From Mauremys mutica (Eukaryota > Chordata > Testudines > Geoemydidae): 64,000 bases of DNA. The notes beneath the pieces are model-generated. The model was not told where the DNA came from. It made no database searches and saw only the letters and a program-made list of their open reading frames with translations. A program made the position numbers and the translations under genes. Of the stretch, positions 33,636 through 44,425 are shown piece by piece (within the stretch, counting starts at the first letter, position 1; every line of letters begins with the position of its first letter). The stretch spans positions 8,339,053-8,403,052 of the forward strand of contig NC_059079.1 in assembly GCF_020497125.1 (NCBI RefSeq), read 5' to 3'.

Positions 33636-33720
33636 AGAACAGGAGTACTTGTGGCACCTTAAAGACTAACAAATTTATTTTGGCATGAGCTTTTGTGAGC
33701 TGCAGCTCACTTCTTCGGAT
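33636..33720 (-). mobile_element. PLE-type unit with perfect 13-bp target duplication
   Basis: ACTGTTTGAAATA occurs at 33623-33635 and 33721-33733. The insert, on the minus strand, starts ATCCGAAGAAGTGAGC and ends AGTACTCCTGTTCT. It has a 7-bp stem (GTGAGCT/AGCTCAC with one change), then AAAAGC where related copies have GAAAGC, then GTTAGTCTTTAAGGTGCC shared with the 2688 family. A short related subfamily. Confidence 0.85.
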
Positions 33721-33733
33721 ACTGTTTGAAATA

Positions 33734-34099
33734 TAAACTTTCGTTTTGGAACTGAAAGGCCATTAATGTTCTGTCATAAATATTGTAATGGCAGTGCACC
33801 CTTTGTTAAACTCAGGTATTTCTTTTGTGGAGAATCATTAGTTAGGAACAACATGGATGAGAATATATATAACTCTGTTAGGGCGCCCTCTTTTGGCAGC
33901 ATAAAGGCGTTAAAGTTTCTAATAAAGCTGATCACAAAGGTTTTTGCTTTTAGGGGTCTAAATAAATACCAATTTCAAAGAAATACAAGGGAGACTTGTT
34001 GCAATTGTTTTAAACAAACATACATAGATTGTGCATTTGGACTCATACTGGGAAGGTCTGTCTGCACACAAATCTCCTTCTGGCTGCATATGACAGCCA
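33734..34099. other. No recognisable feature
   Basis: A 177-codon plus frame starts at 33766 but ends by running through an antisense SINE into a LINE edge, so it is not called. Confidence 0.5.
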
Positions 34100-34185
34100 C
34101 CCTTTTGGTTGATACAACATGGATTGAATCAGAGACCTCAAGGCAGAAGCTATTACAGTTTGAGCTAAGGAGCCCCACTTCTGTC
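34100..34185 (-). mobile_element. tRNA-derived SINE head, antisense
   Basis: On the minus strand CCTTAGCTCA (A-box-like, 34161-34170) and GATTCAATCC (B box, 34121-34130) are about 40 bases apart, as in a tRNA. It is decayed and embedded in unique sequence, so a SINE relic, not a tRNA gene. Confidence 0.55.
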
Positions 34186-34285
34186 TGCAGTTCAGCACAG
34201 AGGGGGACCTGTGACACACTCATTAGTGGGTTATGTATGCAGAATGGATGCAAGAGAAACATCTCCAGTACTCCAAAACGTATTT

Positions 34286-35664
34286 TCAACAAGGCTTAGA
34301 ACAATGGGAAAGTTCTAGAACACTGGAAAGAAGCTAATGCACCATTTTTTTAAAAGGGCAGATGGGACAACCTGGGTAATTATAGGCCTGTTAGCCTGAC
34401 ATCAATCCTGGGAAAGATGATGGAGGGACTGACACAAGACTTAATTAATAAAGAATTAAAGAAGGATAATGTAATTAATGGAAAATAGATCCTGTCAAAC
34501 TAGCTAGATAACCTTTTTTTTTATGGGCTTGGTTGATAAAGGTAATAGCGTTGACATAATAGACTTCTGTATGGTATTTGACTGGGTACCGCATAACGTT
34601 TTGATTAAAAAATTAGCATGAGATAAAATTAACATGGCACACATAAAATGGATTAAAAGCTGGCTAACGGATAGGTTTCAAAATGTAACTGTAAACAGGG
34701 AATCGTCCTTAAGCAGTATGTTTCTAATGGAGTCCCCCACAAGAATTGGACCTACATTATTTCACATTTTTATCAATGAGCTGGAAAAATAAAATAATCA
34801 CTGATAAAGTTTGCAGATGACACAAAAAATGGGGGAGTGGTGAATGAAATGAAATAATGAAAAGGACTTCTCTCTGATTCAGCACAACTTGGATCATATG
34901 GTAAACTGTGTTCAAACAAGCAATGTTTTATAATATGGGTAACTGCAAATGTATACAACTAGAATAAACAATTGTTGTCCATACTTCCAGTACGGGGAAT
35001 CCTCTCCTGGGAAGCAGTGACTCTGGAAGAGATTTGGGGGTCATGGTGGATAATCAGCTGAACATGAGCTCCCAGTGTCACACTATGGCCTAAAGAGTGA
35101 ATATGATCCTGGGATACATAAACAGGGGAATCTTGAGTATGAATAGAGAGGTTATTTTACATCTGTATCTGGGACTGGTGTGACCACTGCTGGAATACTG
35201 TGGCCAGTTTTGGTGCCCACAATTCAAGAAGGATGTTGATAAAGTGGAGACGGTTCAAGGAAGAGCCATGACAATGATTAAAGGATCAGAAAAAAATGCC
35301 TTATTGTGATAGACTCAAATCTGTTTAGCTTACCAAACAGAAGGTTAAGAGGTGAATTGATTACCGTCTATAGGTGTCTACATGGGGAACAAATATTTAA
35401 TAATGGGCTCTTAAATCTAGCAGAGAAAGATATAACATGATCCAATGGCTGGAAGTTGAAGCTAGACAAATTCAGACTAGGGGTAAGGTGTACATTTCTA
35501 ACAGTAAGGGTAATTACCTATTGGAACAATTTACCAAGGGTATTTTTTCTAAAGAACATGCTCTAGGAATTATTTTTGGGGAAGTTCTGTGGCGTGGGCT
35601 ATACAGGAGGTCAGATTAAATTATTACAAAGGTCCCTTCTGACCTTGCAATCTATGAATCCTTG
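34286..35664 (+). mobile_element. Decayed CR1/L3-type LINE
   Basis: Spans RT to 3' end. Recognisable points are CACTGGAAAGAAGCTAATGC (start of the RT region), GACCTACATTATTTCACATT then TTTGCAGATGACAC (FADDT-type catalytic motif near 34810), GGTTCAAGGAAGAGCC (VQGRA-like), and the tail GAGGTCAGATTAAATTATTA, GTCCCTTCTGACCTTG, TCTATGAATCC. Stops are frequent. Distinct from the younger CR1 at 6905. Confidence 0.88.
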
Positions 35665-35873
35665 GTACTGTTCTCTCTGTCTCTGAACTCTGTGGAGGTC
35701 TCGTGATCCCCATGGAGAAGAGTGGGCTGAGAGTCGGATGCAGTGTATCTCTCCTTTGGGGAATCTGATGAAAAAAGTATACAGAATTCCCAGACAACCC
35801 CCTTTACATGAAGGTAGATTTTCAAACAGCTAAGCACCAATATGCTGAGCTCCATTGGAAGTCTGGTCTCTTG
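35665..35873. other. No recognisable feature
   Basis: Short unique stretch before the MITE. Confidence 0.4.
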
Positions 35874-36161
35874 GGGTACATCTACACAGCAAAAAATAAT
35901 CCCATGGCAGCAAGTCTCAGAGCCGGGTCAACTGACTAGGGCTTGCACTGTGGAGCTAAAAATAGCAGCGTAGACATTTGGGCTCAGGCTGGAGTCTGGG
36001 ATCTGAAACCCAGAGATGAGGGAGGGTCTCAGAGCCCAGGTTCCAGCCTGAGCCCCAAAATCTACACTGCTATTCTTAGCCTCATAGAGCGAGCCCCAGT
36101 CACTTGACCCAGGCTTTGAGACTTGTTGCCAAAAATTTTGTTTTGCTGGGTAGACATACCC
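35874..36161. mobile_element. MITE with GGGTA...GTCTAC termini, ~288 bp
   Basis: Left GGGTACATCTACACAGCA and right TGCTGGGTAGACATACCC are inverted; flanks are TTG and TTA. The interior is itself partly palindromic (TCAGAGCC...GGCTCAGG and inverses; CTAAAAATAGCAGC versus GCTATTCTTAGCC). Harbinger-like by its three-base flank. Confidence 0.75.
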
Positions 36162-36204
36162 TTAGTACCTAAGTGAGAGAGCTCTTTTGAAAATGTCACC
36201 CTTA

Positions 36205-36285
36205 ATCTTTCTGTGACTCAGTCGCCCACCTGTCAAATGGGGAATCTGTCATAACACTTCCTTTCCCCCACACTTTTTCTGTCTC
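36205..36285 (+). mobile_element. MIR-like fragment
   Basis: CTTTCTGTGACTCAGTCGCC, CACCTGTCAAATGGGGAA and CATAACACTTCC follow MIR core order. Confidence 0.7.
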
Positions 36286-36334
36286 TTCTGAATAGGCATG
36301 TTCCACACGGTGCAGCAAGTTGCAGGATGGTGAC

Positions 36335-36420
36335 CTCAGATTTTAAGTTCTTTGCAGTGGGGACTGTCTCTTATTATGTATATGTATAGCACCTCTCAGC
36401 ACTACTGCAATGTAAATAGT
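36335..36420 (+). mobile_element. L2-type LINE 3' tail
   Basis: TTTTAAGTTCTTTGCAGTGG, GGACTGTCTC and TATGTATAGCACCTCTCAGC match the tail of the L2 relic near 55170-55230. Confidence 0.65.
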
Positions 36421-38584
36421 GAGGTGGAGAGGGTTTCTGTTTATCTGAACGTATGGCCAACCAATATATTCTGAACTGACCATGCACTCCAGACAAACCA
36501 CACACTGGACGATGGAGGAAGGCAGTCTGGAGCAAAGGTTTTTGTTTTTAAATTTGTTTGTGAAAACAGTACCTGCAAAACCCATTTAGACTGCAATACA
36601 AACCCAAGTAATATCATCCACGTTAAAGGCTGAAATCCTTCATTTTCATACCAGGCTCCAGCCTTTCCCTCACACCCAATTGCAGCAGTGATGGAAGACA
36701 ATGATTCACTTTTATTTTGAATTTCCTGCCTTTTGTCACAGTGTTAATATTGAAATGCCAAGCTTTGTATCTATATAAAACATACAGTTCAAGCCTTCAG
36801 CGGACATGCAGATTAGCCTTATCCAAGAGCAATACCTCATCTCCATTTATCCCAGGACAATTAGTCATGTGAATTAGAAGTCATTACCAAGGGCTACAAA
36901 ACCCTTTAGTGAAAGCTCATTGATGGGCTAAACATGTCTAAAGTGCTTTGCGTCTTGGAGAGGGGGGAGATATGATCACATTTAGGAAGTAAATTCTGGC
37001 ATAGAAAATGAGGTTGCATTAATCTGTATTCATTCCCAAAGAGTTATACTACTGTATGCTGCCACACTGATATATAACAGAGGACATTTAAAATGCCAAG
37101 CCATAAAAAGTGTGTTTTCTTCATTACATTTTCTTCAAATACTTTGATCTTCAATTTTGCACTAAAAAGTTTGATTCACATTACTTTCCAGTGAGAAACT
37201 GCCAGATTCAATTGTAGAATGAAGAATTCTCATCTAATTGCAATTTGTAAGCAGAGGATTTAGTGTATTGTTGCCTGAAAAATGGAACTGTCTAAATTAT
37301 TTTCCCTGAAACTAACGTCTTCCATAAATAACAGCAGCATATAATAGCTAGGCATAATTAAAGAAAAATGACACCTACTGTTACATGAATAAAGGAAATG
37401 TGTTAATGACAAGGAGGGAAAAAAGGTATTTCGCTGTAGTGTTGCTGGAGCACAAAAAAAGGCATGTTTTAGTTCTTTAACAAGTTTTTGTTCGTTGAAC
37501 TGAAAAAATGCTCCATGTTTTAAAAGTGGCAAACTTCATCCAATTACCTCTCTATCAGGCAGCAAAACTGCTGTATAAATTCAGAAACCCTTATGGGACC
37601 CTTTTATAAGGATGGTACACAGTTAACTTTCCGATCTTTTAAGGTCTCCGTACACTATGCAAGCAATGGTCAAGCAAGCTTCTACTCCTCCTTCAAGTCC
37701 CTCATGTCTCCCGTCTGCTTTCTGAGCCTCATCTGCACTCCCTCTCTTGTGCTTGTCTATTTCATTTCACAGTATTAAACAAAAACTAAAGATTAAATAA
37801 AACCACAATTAGGAACACACAAAAACTTCAGGATGATAACAGAAAACTACACATTTTATTTTCTCAGCCCTTTGTACCATTCTATCTTTATAGAATATTT
37901 CTCCCTTCCCCTTGATTTTTTTGTTTCTTCCCCTGGCAACCACATAGTCAGTAATGGCATGATGATAAACTAGTTATAAGCTCTGTGGGGTGGGGATTGC
38001 GTTGTGTTACTTATCTGTCAATAACAATGCTAGATTACTAAATACGCAGTGATAGCTATGGGAGATGTACTCGTCCCTCTTTGCCATATCACGGTAAGAG
38101 CAGCAAAATTTGTAAAGTGCTGGCAGGAATACAGGTTCAGCTCAAATCTCATAGGAATGTGTGTTGGAAATGGTGTGCTGGCTGGAATTAGGTACTGATT
38201 TGGGATCATGCGATTAAAACAGCATAACATATTACTGTCTACCCTTGTGAAGATTGGGTTTGTACAACAAGGACCAGCTGAGAAAGAGCTCAACAAGGTC
38301 AATACTAGAAGCTCTTGCCTTAAAATTGTTCCACTTTATATTCAGGGCATGCCAAAATATAAGCAGACTTATGCCCTGATTCTGTACTATTTTGCTGGCT
38401 GTGTTGTCATTAACTCCTGTGCAAAGTAAATGCTAAGTGAGTGTAAACTGCTCCTGATTTGGTAGTTTTACACTCTCTTTTGCAAAGGTGTAAATAACTA
38501 CACAGGGGGGGAGGGAGTGGAGAACCAGACCCCCTGACATCAAAGAGTAACTTGGCACATAAAGAGAGAAGTTAGTCCAGGATG
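36421..38584. other. No gene; repeat-poor stretch
   Basis: Mostly unique AT-rich DNA. 36850-37500 has enhancer-like homeodomain words (GACAATTAG, GCATAATTAAAG, GTTAATGAC), but conservation is unknown. A faint L2-tail resemblance (AAGCTCTGTGGGGTGGGGAT) lies at about 37979. The end near 38340-38540 holds a weak GTGTAAA palindromic repeat relic. Confidence 0.45.
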
Positions 38585-38592
38585 TTATAGAC

Positions 38593-38902
38593 CAAGAGTA
38601 GGCAACCTCTGGCACGGGTGCCGAAGGCGGCACGTGAGCTGATTTTCAGTGGCACTCACATTGCCCAGGTCCTGGCCACCAGTCTGGGGAGCTCTGCATT
38701 TTAATTTAATTTAAATGAAGCTTCTTAAACATTTAAAAAACCTTATTTACTTTACATATGACAATAGTTTAGTTATATATTATAGACTTATAGAAAGAGA
38801 CCTTCTACAAACATTAAAATGTATTACTGGCACGCGAAACCTTAAATCAGAGTGAATAAATGAAGACTTGGCACAGCACTTCTGAAAGGTTGCCGACCCC
38901 TG
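38593..38902 (-). mobile_element. Non-autonomous hAT element, 310 bp, inverted copy
   Basis: Same family and length as 6428-6737 but reversed. Perfect 8-bp duplication TTATAGAC (38585-38592 and 38903-38910). The right end AGGTTGCCGACCCCTG is canonical; the left CAAGAGTAGGCAACCT carries two or three changes. Confidence 0.94.
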
Positions 38903-38910
38903 TTATAGAC

Positions 38911-40504
38911 CTTTATGGAAGGCCTTGTAAGCAAGTATATATTATGGTGATGAGCAGTGATATATGTCTAGACAGACGTGTCTTACCGTGGACTCTGTTT
39001 AAACTTAATTTGTCACAGAATCAGCCAGTGTCCATTCTGACAGGACTAGGCTGCCTCTCATGTAGCCACCATTAAATGCTAATAGCACCACATCATCTGT
39101 GGTGGACCAAACACCCTTGTCAGTAAGAAAAAATGGGCTAAATGGTCTAGAAAAAAATACATTTAGCAACATTAGGCCCCTGCCTAGGGATGGCCACACC
39201 AAGCTAACATGTTTTCAAAGTTGTCAAGTCCTTTCTACGCAGTGTTTAGGAACGTTTAAGTTATAATGTTTTAAAACAAGCCTACTTTCCTAGTTTAGAC
39301 ATGGCCTCTCCCATAGACTCCTAGCCCCTGAAAAGCAACCTATTCCATGCAGCCCAGGATAGAACTATTTCTTGCCACATCTACCTTACTGGGTGAAACA
39401 CCAATGGAAGATAAAGTTTATGGTTTATGTTTAATGTGCGATACAGATGCCACCAAGGTAAGTTTGCACTGCAAAGAGTTCCTGCTGTTCAAGATATACA
39501 CCATCCTAGATTTTCCTGAACAAAGTTAACAGTCTTCATTTCTTCAGCCTTCATTGTAGTGGCAGCTACAATGCAATAACCTTTCTTACATTTCATTCCA
39601 CATCCAAATAATCTGATGATCTTCAAATTACTTTTATGTTTCAAGGAGCAGCTCCTGTGTATGAGCTCTGCTTTTCCACCCCCACAGTTCCAGACACTGC
39701 ATAACTGTTGTGTTCATGTTTTCATGCACGCAATGTTCTGCATTTGGCTGCAGGCACAATAAAGATCTCTTTGGTTTTAAAAAATGACACCAAAAAGTAA
39801 AAGACTGTATTATTAACTTTACAGTTATCAATGTGTCAGGGAGACAGAAAAAATGAAGAGGGGAGAGAAGAATGAAAAGCTGCTTCTGACAAATATGCTA
39901 GTAATTTCAGCAACCCAGGACTTTCACACTATTACATACTATTACATACATGGTCAAACATATCTATTTATCTGTGTGTTCATATGTATCTACATATTAT
40001 TTTCCTTCAATAATTTATTTAATCAATTATTGACTTTTCAGTAATCCTCCATCAGAGTCAACATCCGTTCTATATTTTATATAACACTGTGGTTATATTA
40101 AAACTGCATCAAGTGATGGGGGGGAAAGGGAAATGAGATCCACCTCTGTGGCCATGTCCCCCTCTTTTAAAGTCCCCAGAGGGCTCTCTATAAGTTTGAG
40201 AGGGACAGACCAGGGGTGGGCTGGGAATACACCCAACATGCCCTACATCCACTCCTCCCGCCACCCTCACCCCTACTCCCAGCCCTTACTCAGTAATGTT
40301 AATACTGCTTTGGAATGTATTATATTTTTGTTGCCCCATTTAATGGAGGGTCTTTTTACCATAAAAATGACATTCACAATCAAACCAACAAACGAGGATA
40401 TTAATAAAGCCTAAAAAGTCACAAACAAAATCCCTTCCCCTAGCAGAGATTTTACTCTGAAAAGGGAGAAGTGCCAAAGTCTCCATGAAGTCCATGTGGG
40501 ACTT
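38911..40504. other. No gene or repeat recognised
   Basis: Unique-looking sequence. A short repeat of ACTATTACATAC at about 39928-39950 and small frames without motifs. Confidence 0.5.
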
Positions 40505-40590
40505 TCTTATTGCTACTGATTTTACATGGAAGGCGCTGAGATACTGTGGTGATGGGCTGCAGTATAAAACCCTGTGATTGAAAGATAAGT
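40505..40590 (+). mobile_element. MIR-like SINE tail
   Basis: GGAAGGCGCTGAGATACTGT followed by GGTGATGGGCTGCAGTATAA matches the 3' part of MIR-like SINEs in reptiles. Confidence 0.6.
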
Positions 40591-42492
40591 CAGGGGGACA
40601 GCTGCTATCTGTAGAATTCTCTGAACCATGCTACCAGGAAGTGCTGGAGCCAGTATAGAAGCCTCCATACAGATGATCTGACCTCCCACTGATTATTTAG
40701 ATCCATGCACACCACAGTGGATCCATGCAGCTTGGGGGCCATTCTGGAGACCTGTTGAATGGGGGCAAACTCTACCACTTCCTAGATGGAGAAAACTGCA
40801 AGCAGATAGTAGTGGAGGATTCCCCCATCTTAGACCCCTCTTGTAAGCAATGGAGTCCTCTGTCCTTCACTCACCCTGCTGCAGTACAGTATTTGCAACA
40901 CCTAATGCAATATTTAAGTGCAGAGAATGCGCTTAGTACTGAAGAAGACAAAGACTCTCCTTAATGCAAGTAAGACAGGATGCAGTCCCACAGGAAGGAC
41001 TGAATATAGGGTATATATTCAGCTGTAGTCCCACTTTTCCAAAATGTTAGGATGGAGACCATATCTGACTGATGTGTCAGAGTCTGTGGGATTCCCAAAA
41101 AGAAGTGAATGTGGGGTAGTGCATTGGGCTTGAAAAGTCATTCCATGCATAGGGAAGCTGGAGATTTCCACTAATGATGCCAATCTTGATGCCACCTTTG
41201 CTTCCGTCTCCTTCTCCTGGGAGATTATGACCTGTATGTATCAACAACTTCCTAAACTCAGGATGACCCATATGCACAAGCGATTTCCCAATCCCAATGC
41301 AGTGCACCCCCATCCCAAAGTCCCACTTGCATCCACCCATGTCAGTCAGATTCAAACAAAACAATTGCCTACGTTAATACTTGCTTGTGGGCCTCCCAGT
41401 GCAACTCATCATATCTTTTGTTTGTCTTTTAAACAGCAAGCTAAGAACAAAAACACCTGGCCAGAAGTTCGACACTACATAGGCACTGCAGGGAAAGTCA
41501 AAGACAGCATTTCAACCTTACCTCTGAATTTCCTTGCTTTTATGGGTTTAGGGCAGACCTTTCATGTTGTTTCAGCTTTTGTGTGTGAGTGAGGTTTCAT
41601 ATATTTAATGAAGCTATCTGCCAGGCCCGACGCTGATAGAGCCTGAGCAGATAAAAACAGCATAGACCGTCTGATGTTGTGTCCTTCGGATACCAAGATG
41701 TGTTTATGGATTTGTCAGAGTAACTTTGAAGCAGGGTATGAAGAAATAGGATTTGACGGTTTTCTTCTGCTTCTATAGTAAGTCTTATTTGGTTGGGGAA
41801 GATGCTATTGAATTTTGGTAAAAGATCAGGAATGTGAATTTCTTCAGCAATGAAAGAGAATGTCATTCATTTTTCCCTTCCCCCCCCCAAACCAAAAGAT
41901 ACTAGAGAGCACTGTTAGTTCAGGGGATGTCACAAACATTTGTGCAGTTCTGAAGAAAAACAAAGACACCCCTTCCCCCTTTCAAAGCAATTCTCTACTT
42001 GTTCAAACAATGAGCTCCTCTATATGTTTCTCTCTTTTCTTTTCAATAGTTGGTTGTCTTGTTTTGTTTTTCTCTTTGAATGTGTCATATGTTTTCAGGT
42101 TGGAATAGTTTTTAAAGCATTTTATAAAATTGCCCTAAAATGTAAGGAAGTCAAAACAATGTGCTCCTTATGACTCCGAATCCCATTCTGGACCTTAAGG
42201 TGGCTCACAGCAATCTAACCATAGCAACAGCAAGGTCAGTGGAGCAAACCTTGATGTCTGACACTGCCTTGGGGAGAACAGCTTCTGAATCACTTGAGAC
42301 ACTGAGGAGGTCAAGGGTGACAAGACACAATCTGAAGAAACAACTGATTATTACTTAAAAAGCATAAAAACCAAAGGATCTATTTTTCAGAGGTGTTGGG
42401 CACCCAGAACTCCAAGAGCAGTCCATGAGTTTTTCAGTTGTTCAGGACCTCTGCAAAGGCAGGTCCTCTATTCTAATGAAGAATGACACTGT
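40591..42492. other. No gene or repeat recognised
   Basis: Contains a C-run at 41880-41889. The frame 41227-41592 (121 codons, plus) shows no domain and no support. Confidence 0.5.
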
Positions 42493-42590
42493 ACCTCACA
42501 GGGGCATTGTGCCGATTACAGTTGGTAGAACACTACGAAGATAAGTACTAAGCATCATTTATTACAGAACTCTCTACCTCCAAAGGATAT
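42493..42590 (+). mobile_element. MIR-like SINE tail
   Basis: GTACCTCACAGGGGCATTGT, then ACGAAGATAAGTACTAAGCA and TCATTTATTA follow the MIR tail order. Confidence 0.6.
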
Positions 42591-42777
42591 CCTCAGTCAA
42601 GATGCCTCTGAGGGGACTGATTTAAACTCAAATGATATTAAGCATCAATAGCCACTGTTTAACAGTGTGAAGATGTAAGGGATACCATTTCTCTGTAGTC
42701 AGAGGTCTGCAGCTGGTTGGTTGATTAGCCTTGCCCACTGCACCTGAGTAAGAGCTGGAATTTAATTAGCTGATCCT

Positions 42778-42785
42778 TATAAAAG
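42778..42785 (+). promoter_or_regulatory. TATA-box candidate
   Basis: TATAAAAG in a short AT-rich context, followed about 30-170 bases later by GC-balanced sequence and a strong splice donor at 42951/42952. Could be the promoter of a non-coding transcript or of an unrecognised LTR. Confidence 0.3.
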
Positions 42786-42946
42786 AGGGAAGAAAGAAAC
42801 AGAGGAGAGGACCGCAGCACTTCAGAAAACTGAGGGGAGAAGGGCTGTGCACCCAATGGAACTACTGAAACTACGGCAGGGAGGAATTGCTCCGGAAACC
42901 ACATGGACAGAAGGGAGACTGTGTGGAGTCTTCTATTGCTGAGGCT

Positions 42947-42957
42947 CTCAGGTAAGA
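42947..42957 (+). other. Splice-donor-like site
   Basis: CTCAG|GTAAGAG matches the vertebrate donor consensus closely. Without an identifiable acceptor or product it is only a candidate first-exon end for a transcript starting near 42808. Confidence 0.25.
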
Positions 42958-43329
42958 GGCGGGAAATTTTGGTTACTGAAGTTACTGGCATGAGGGACAG
43001 ATGCGGGAAAGGGACTATTCGGCCTATACAGACTTTGAGGGAAGAGTCTTCAAGGTTTTGGTTTGTTTGTTAAGGCTGGAAACTGCTTCCCTGGATTCCT
43101 TGAGAGAGCTCAGACAGAATTAAGCCAGGGAATGAGCTGACTTAGAAAGAGCACAGCCTGGTCCAGGAGGAAGACGGCGCTATAAGATAGGCCCCAATCC
43201 TTTTATAAACGGCAACAGTGGTTCTACTTTGTGGTGACACTTTTTAGTGATTTGTATGTCTCACGTTGGCTCTGATTTTTCTCTGACAGTTTTCTCTCTT
43301 TCCTCAGCAGTGTTATATGAGGAAATAGT
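42958..43329. other. No recognisable feature
   Basis: Unique-looking sequence downstream of the donor-like site. Confidence 0.4.
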
Positions 43330-43580
43330 GTATAAAATGCTTAAAAATAAATTTAAAGGACATTTCTAAATAAAAAGTTGTTCTGAATAAAAAATATTTG
43401 AAATGTTTCATTTTAAAAAAGTAAAAACAAAACATTTAGGGTTTTGGGATCCCCACCACCATCACCAAAAGAATTCGGTGAAATCAACACAAATTCACTA
43501 AATGTTTAGTTGTCGCCAAATCTGCATTTTTTTTGGCCAGAAAAAAGGTTTGCCTGAAAAAGTGACCCTTTATTTGACAC
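43330..43580. repeat. Decayed AT-rich MITE relic
   Basis: Alternating AAAATATTTGAAATG, ATCCCCACCACCATCACC, AAAGAATTCGGTGAAATC and TCTGCATTTTTTTTGGCC words belong to the same AT-rich family as 17950-18160. Termini are lost. Confidence 0.45.
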
Positions 43581-44256
43581 AGATCTGCAGCTTCCTGGAC
43601 AGCAGCATTATTGTAAAAAGGGAATCTTCTGTTATGAGAATTTCACTTAATCAGGACAGAAAGGACCTCCATGGAGGCACCAGTTAAGAGGATTTTACTG
43701 TGACAATACCAAACTGTTCTATGTCTTGGGGCTCAGATTCTTCCCTTATTTGGCAAGTTTTCAATGTGACTCACACCTATGTATTGGAGAGCAGATTTTG
43801 GCCTTTGATGTGTAAGAAGTATATTTATTTACGATTGCATGATGTTGGCGCAGTCACATATACTTCCATACAGAATTACATAGGTGAATAATCTGGAGTG
43901 ATATTCACTTATTATGAATGTACAAAGTCCCTGATTGTCTAATACACAACTTAGTTAACATGACAGTTGAATCTGTGTAGGCCAGTGAAGCGTTCAAAGT
44001 CCTGAAAATGCTGGCTTGCAGTTCCTCATAATAGATATTTTTATTTAAAAATTTTTAACAATGCAGCAAGAGTAGAGCCCTGATGTAATGACAATACATC
44101 TCATCATTTGTTTTCTTTCATTATAGAAAGATCCCATCCTCTCTAAGTAGTGTGCATTATAGTAGTCTAGATTCAAGGTGACAAAGGCCTGGATTGATGA
44201 GGCCAGGTCCATATTTGAGAGGAAGGAGCCCAGACTTCTGCTTAGTCAAATCTGGA
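43581..44256. other. No recognisable feature
   Basis: Unique AT-rich DNA. Confidence 0.45.
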
Positions 44257-44425
44257 GGATGGCGCAGTCTTGTAGTTAAGGCACTGGACTGGGGCTCAGG
44301 AGATTAATTATCAACTCTGTCGTGGACTTCTTGTGTAATCTTCTGCAAGTTGCAGACTTAGTTCCTCATCTGTAGAAATGTATGTCACATTGATGTGAAG
44401 ATCTATCTATCTTAGGTATTTATGC
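44257..44425 (+). mobile_element. MIR-like SINE with tRNA-like head
   Basis: GGATGGCGCAGTCTTGTAGT, TAAGGCACTGGACTGGG (A-box part), ACTCTGTCGTGGACTTC, TTGTGTAATCTTCTGCAAG and TCCTCATCTGTAGAAATG in that order. The B box is eroded. One of the most complete MIR copies in the window. Confidence 0.85.

Noticed and set aside
33766..34299. A 177-codon open frame on the plus strand
   Set aside because: Its 3' half crosses an antisense tRNA-SINE relic and it ends at a LINE edge; no domain, no splice context, ordinary composition.
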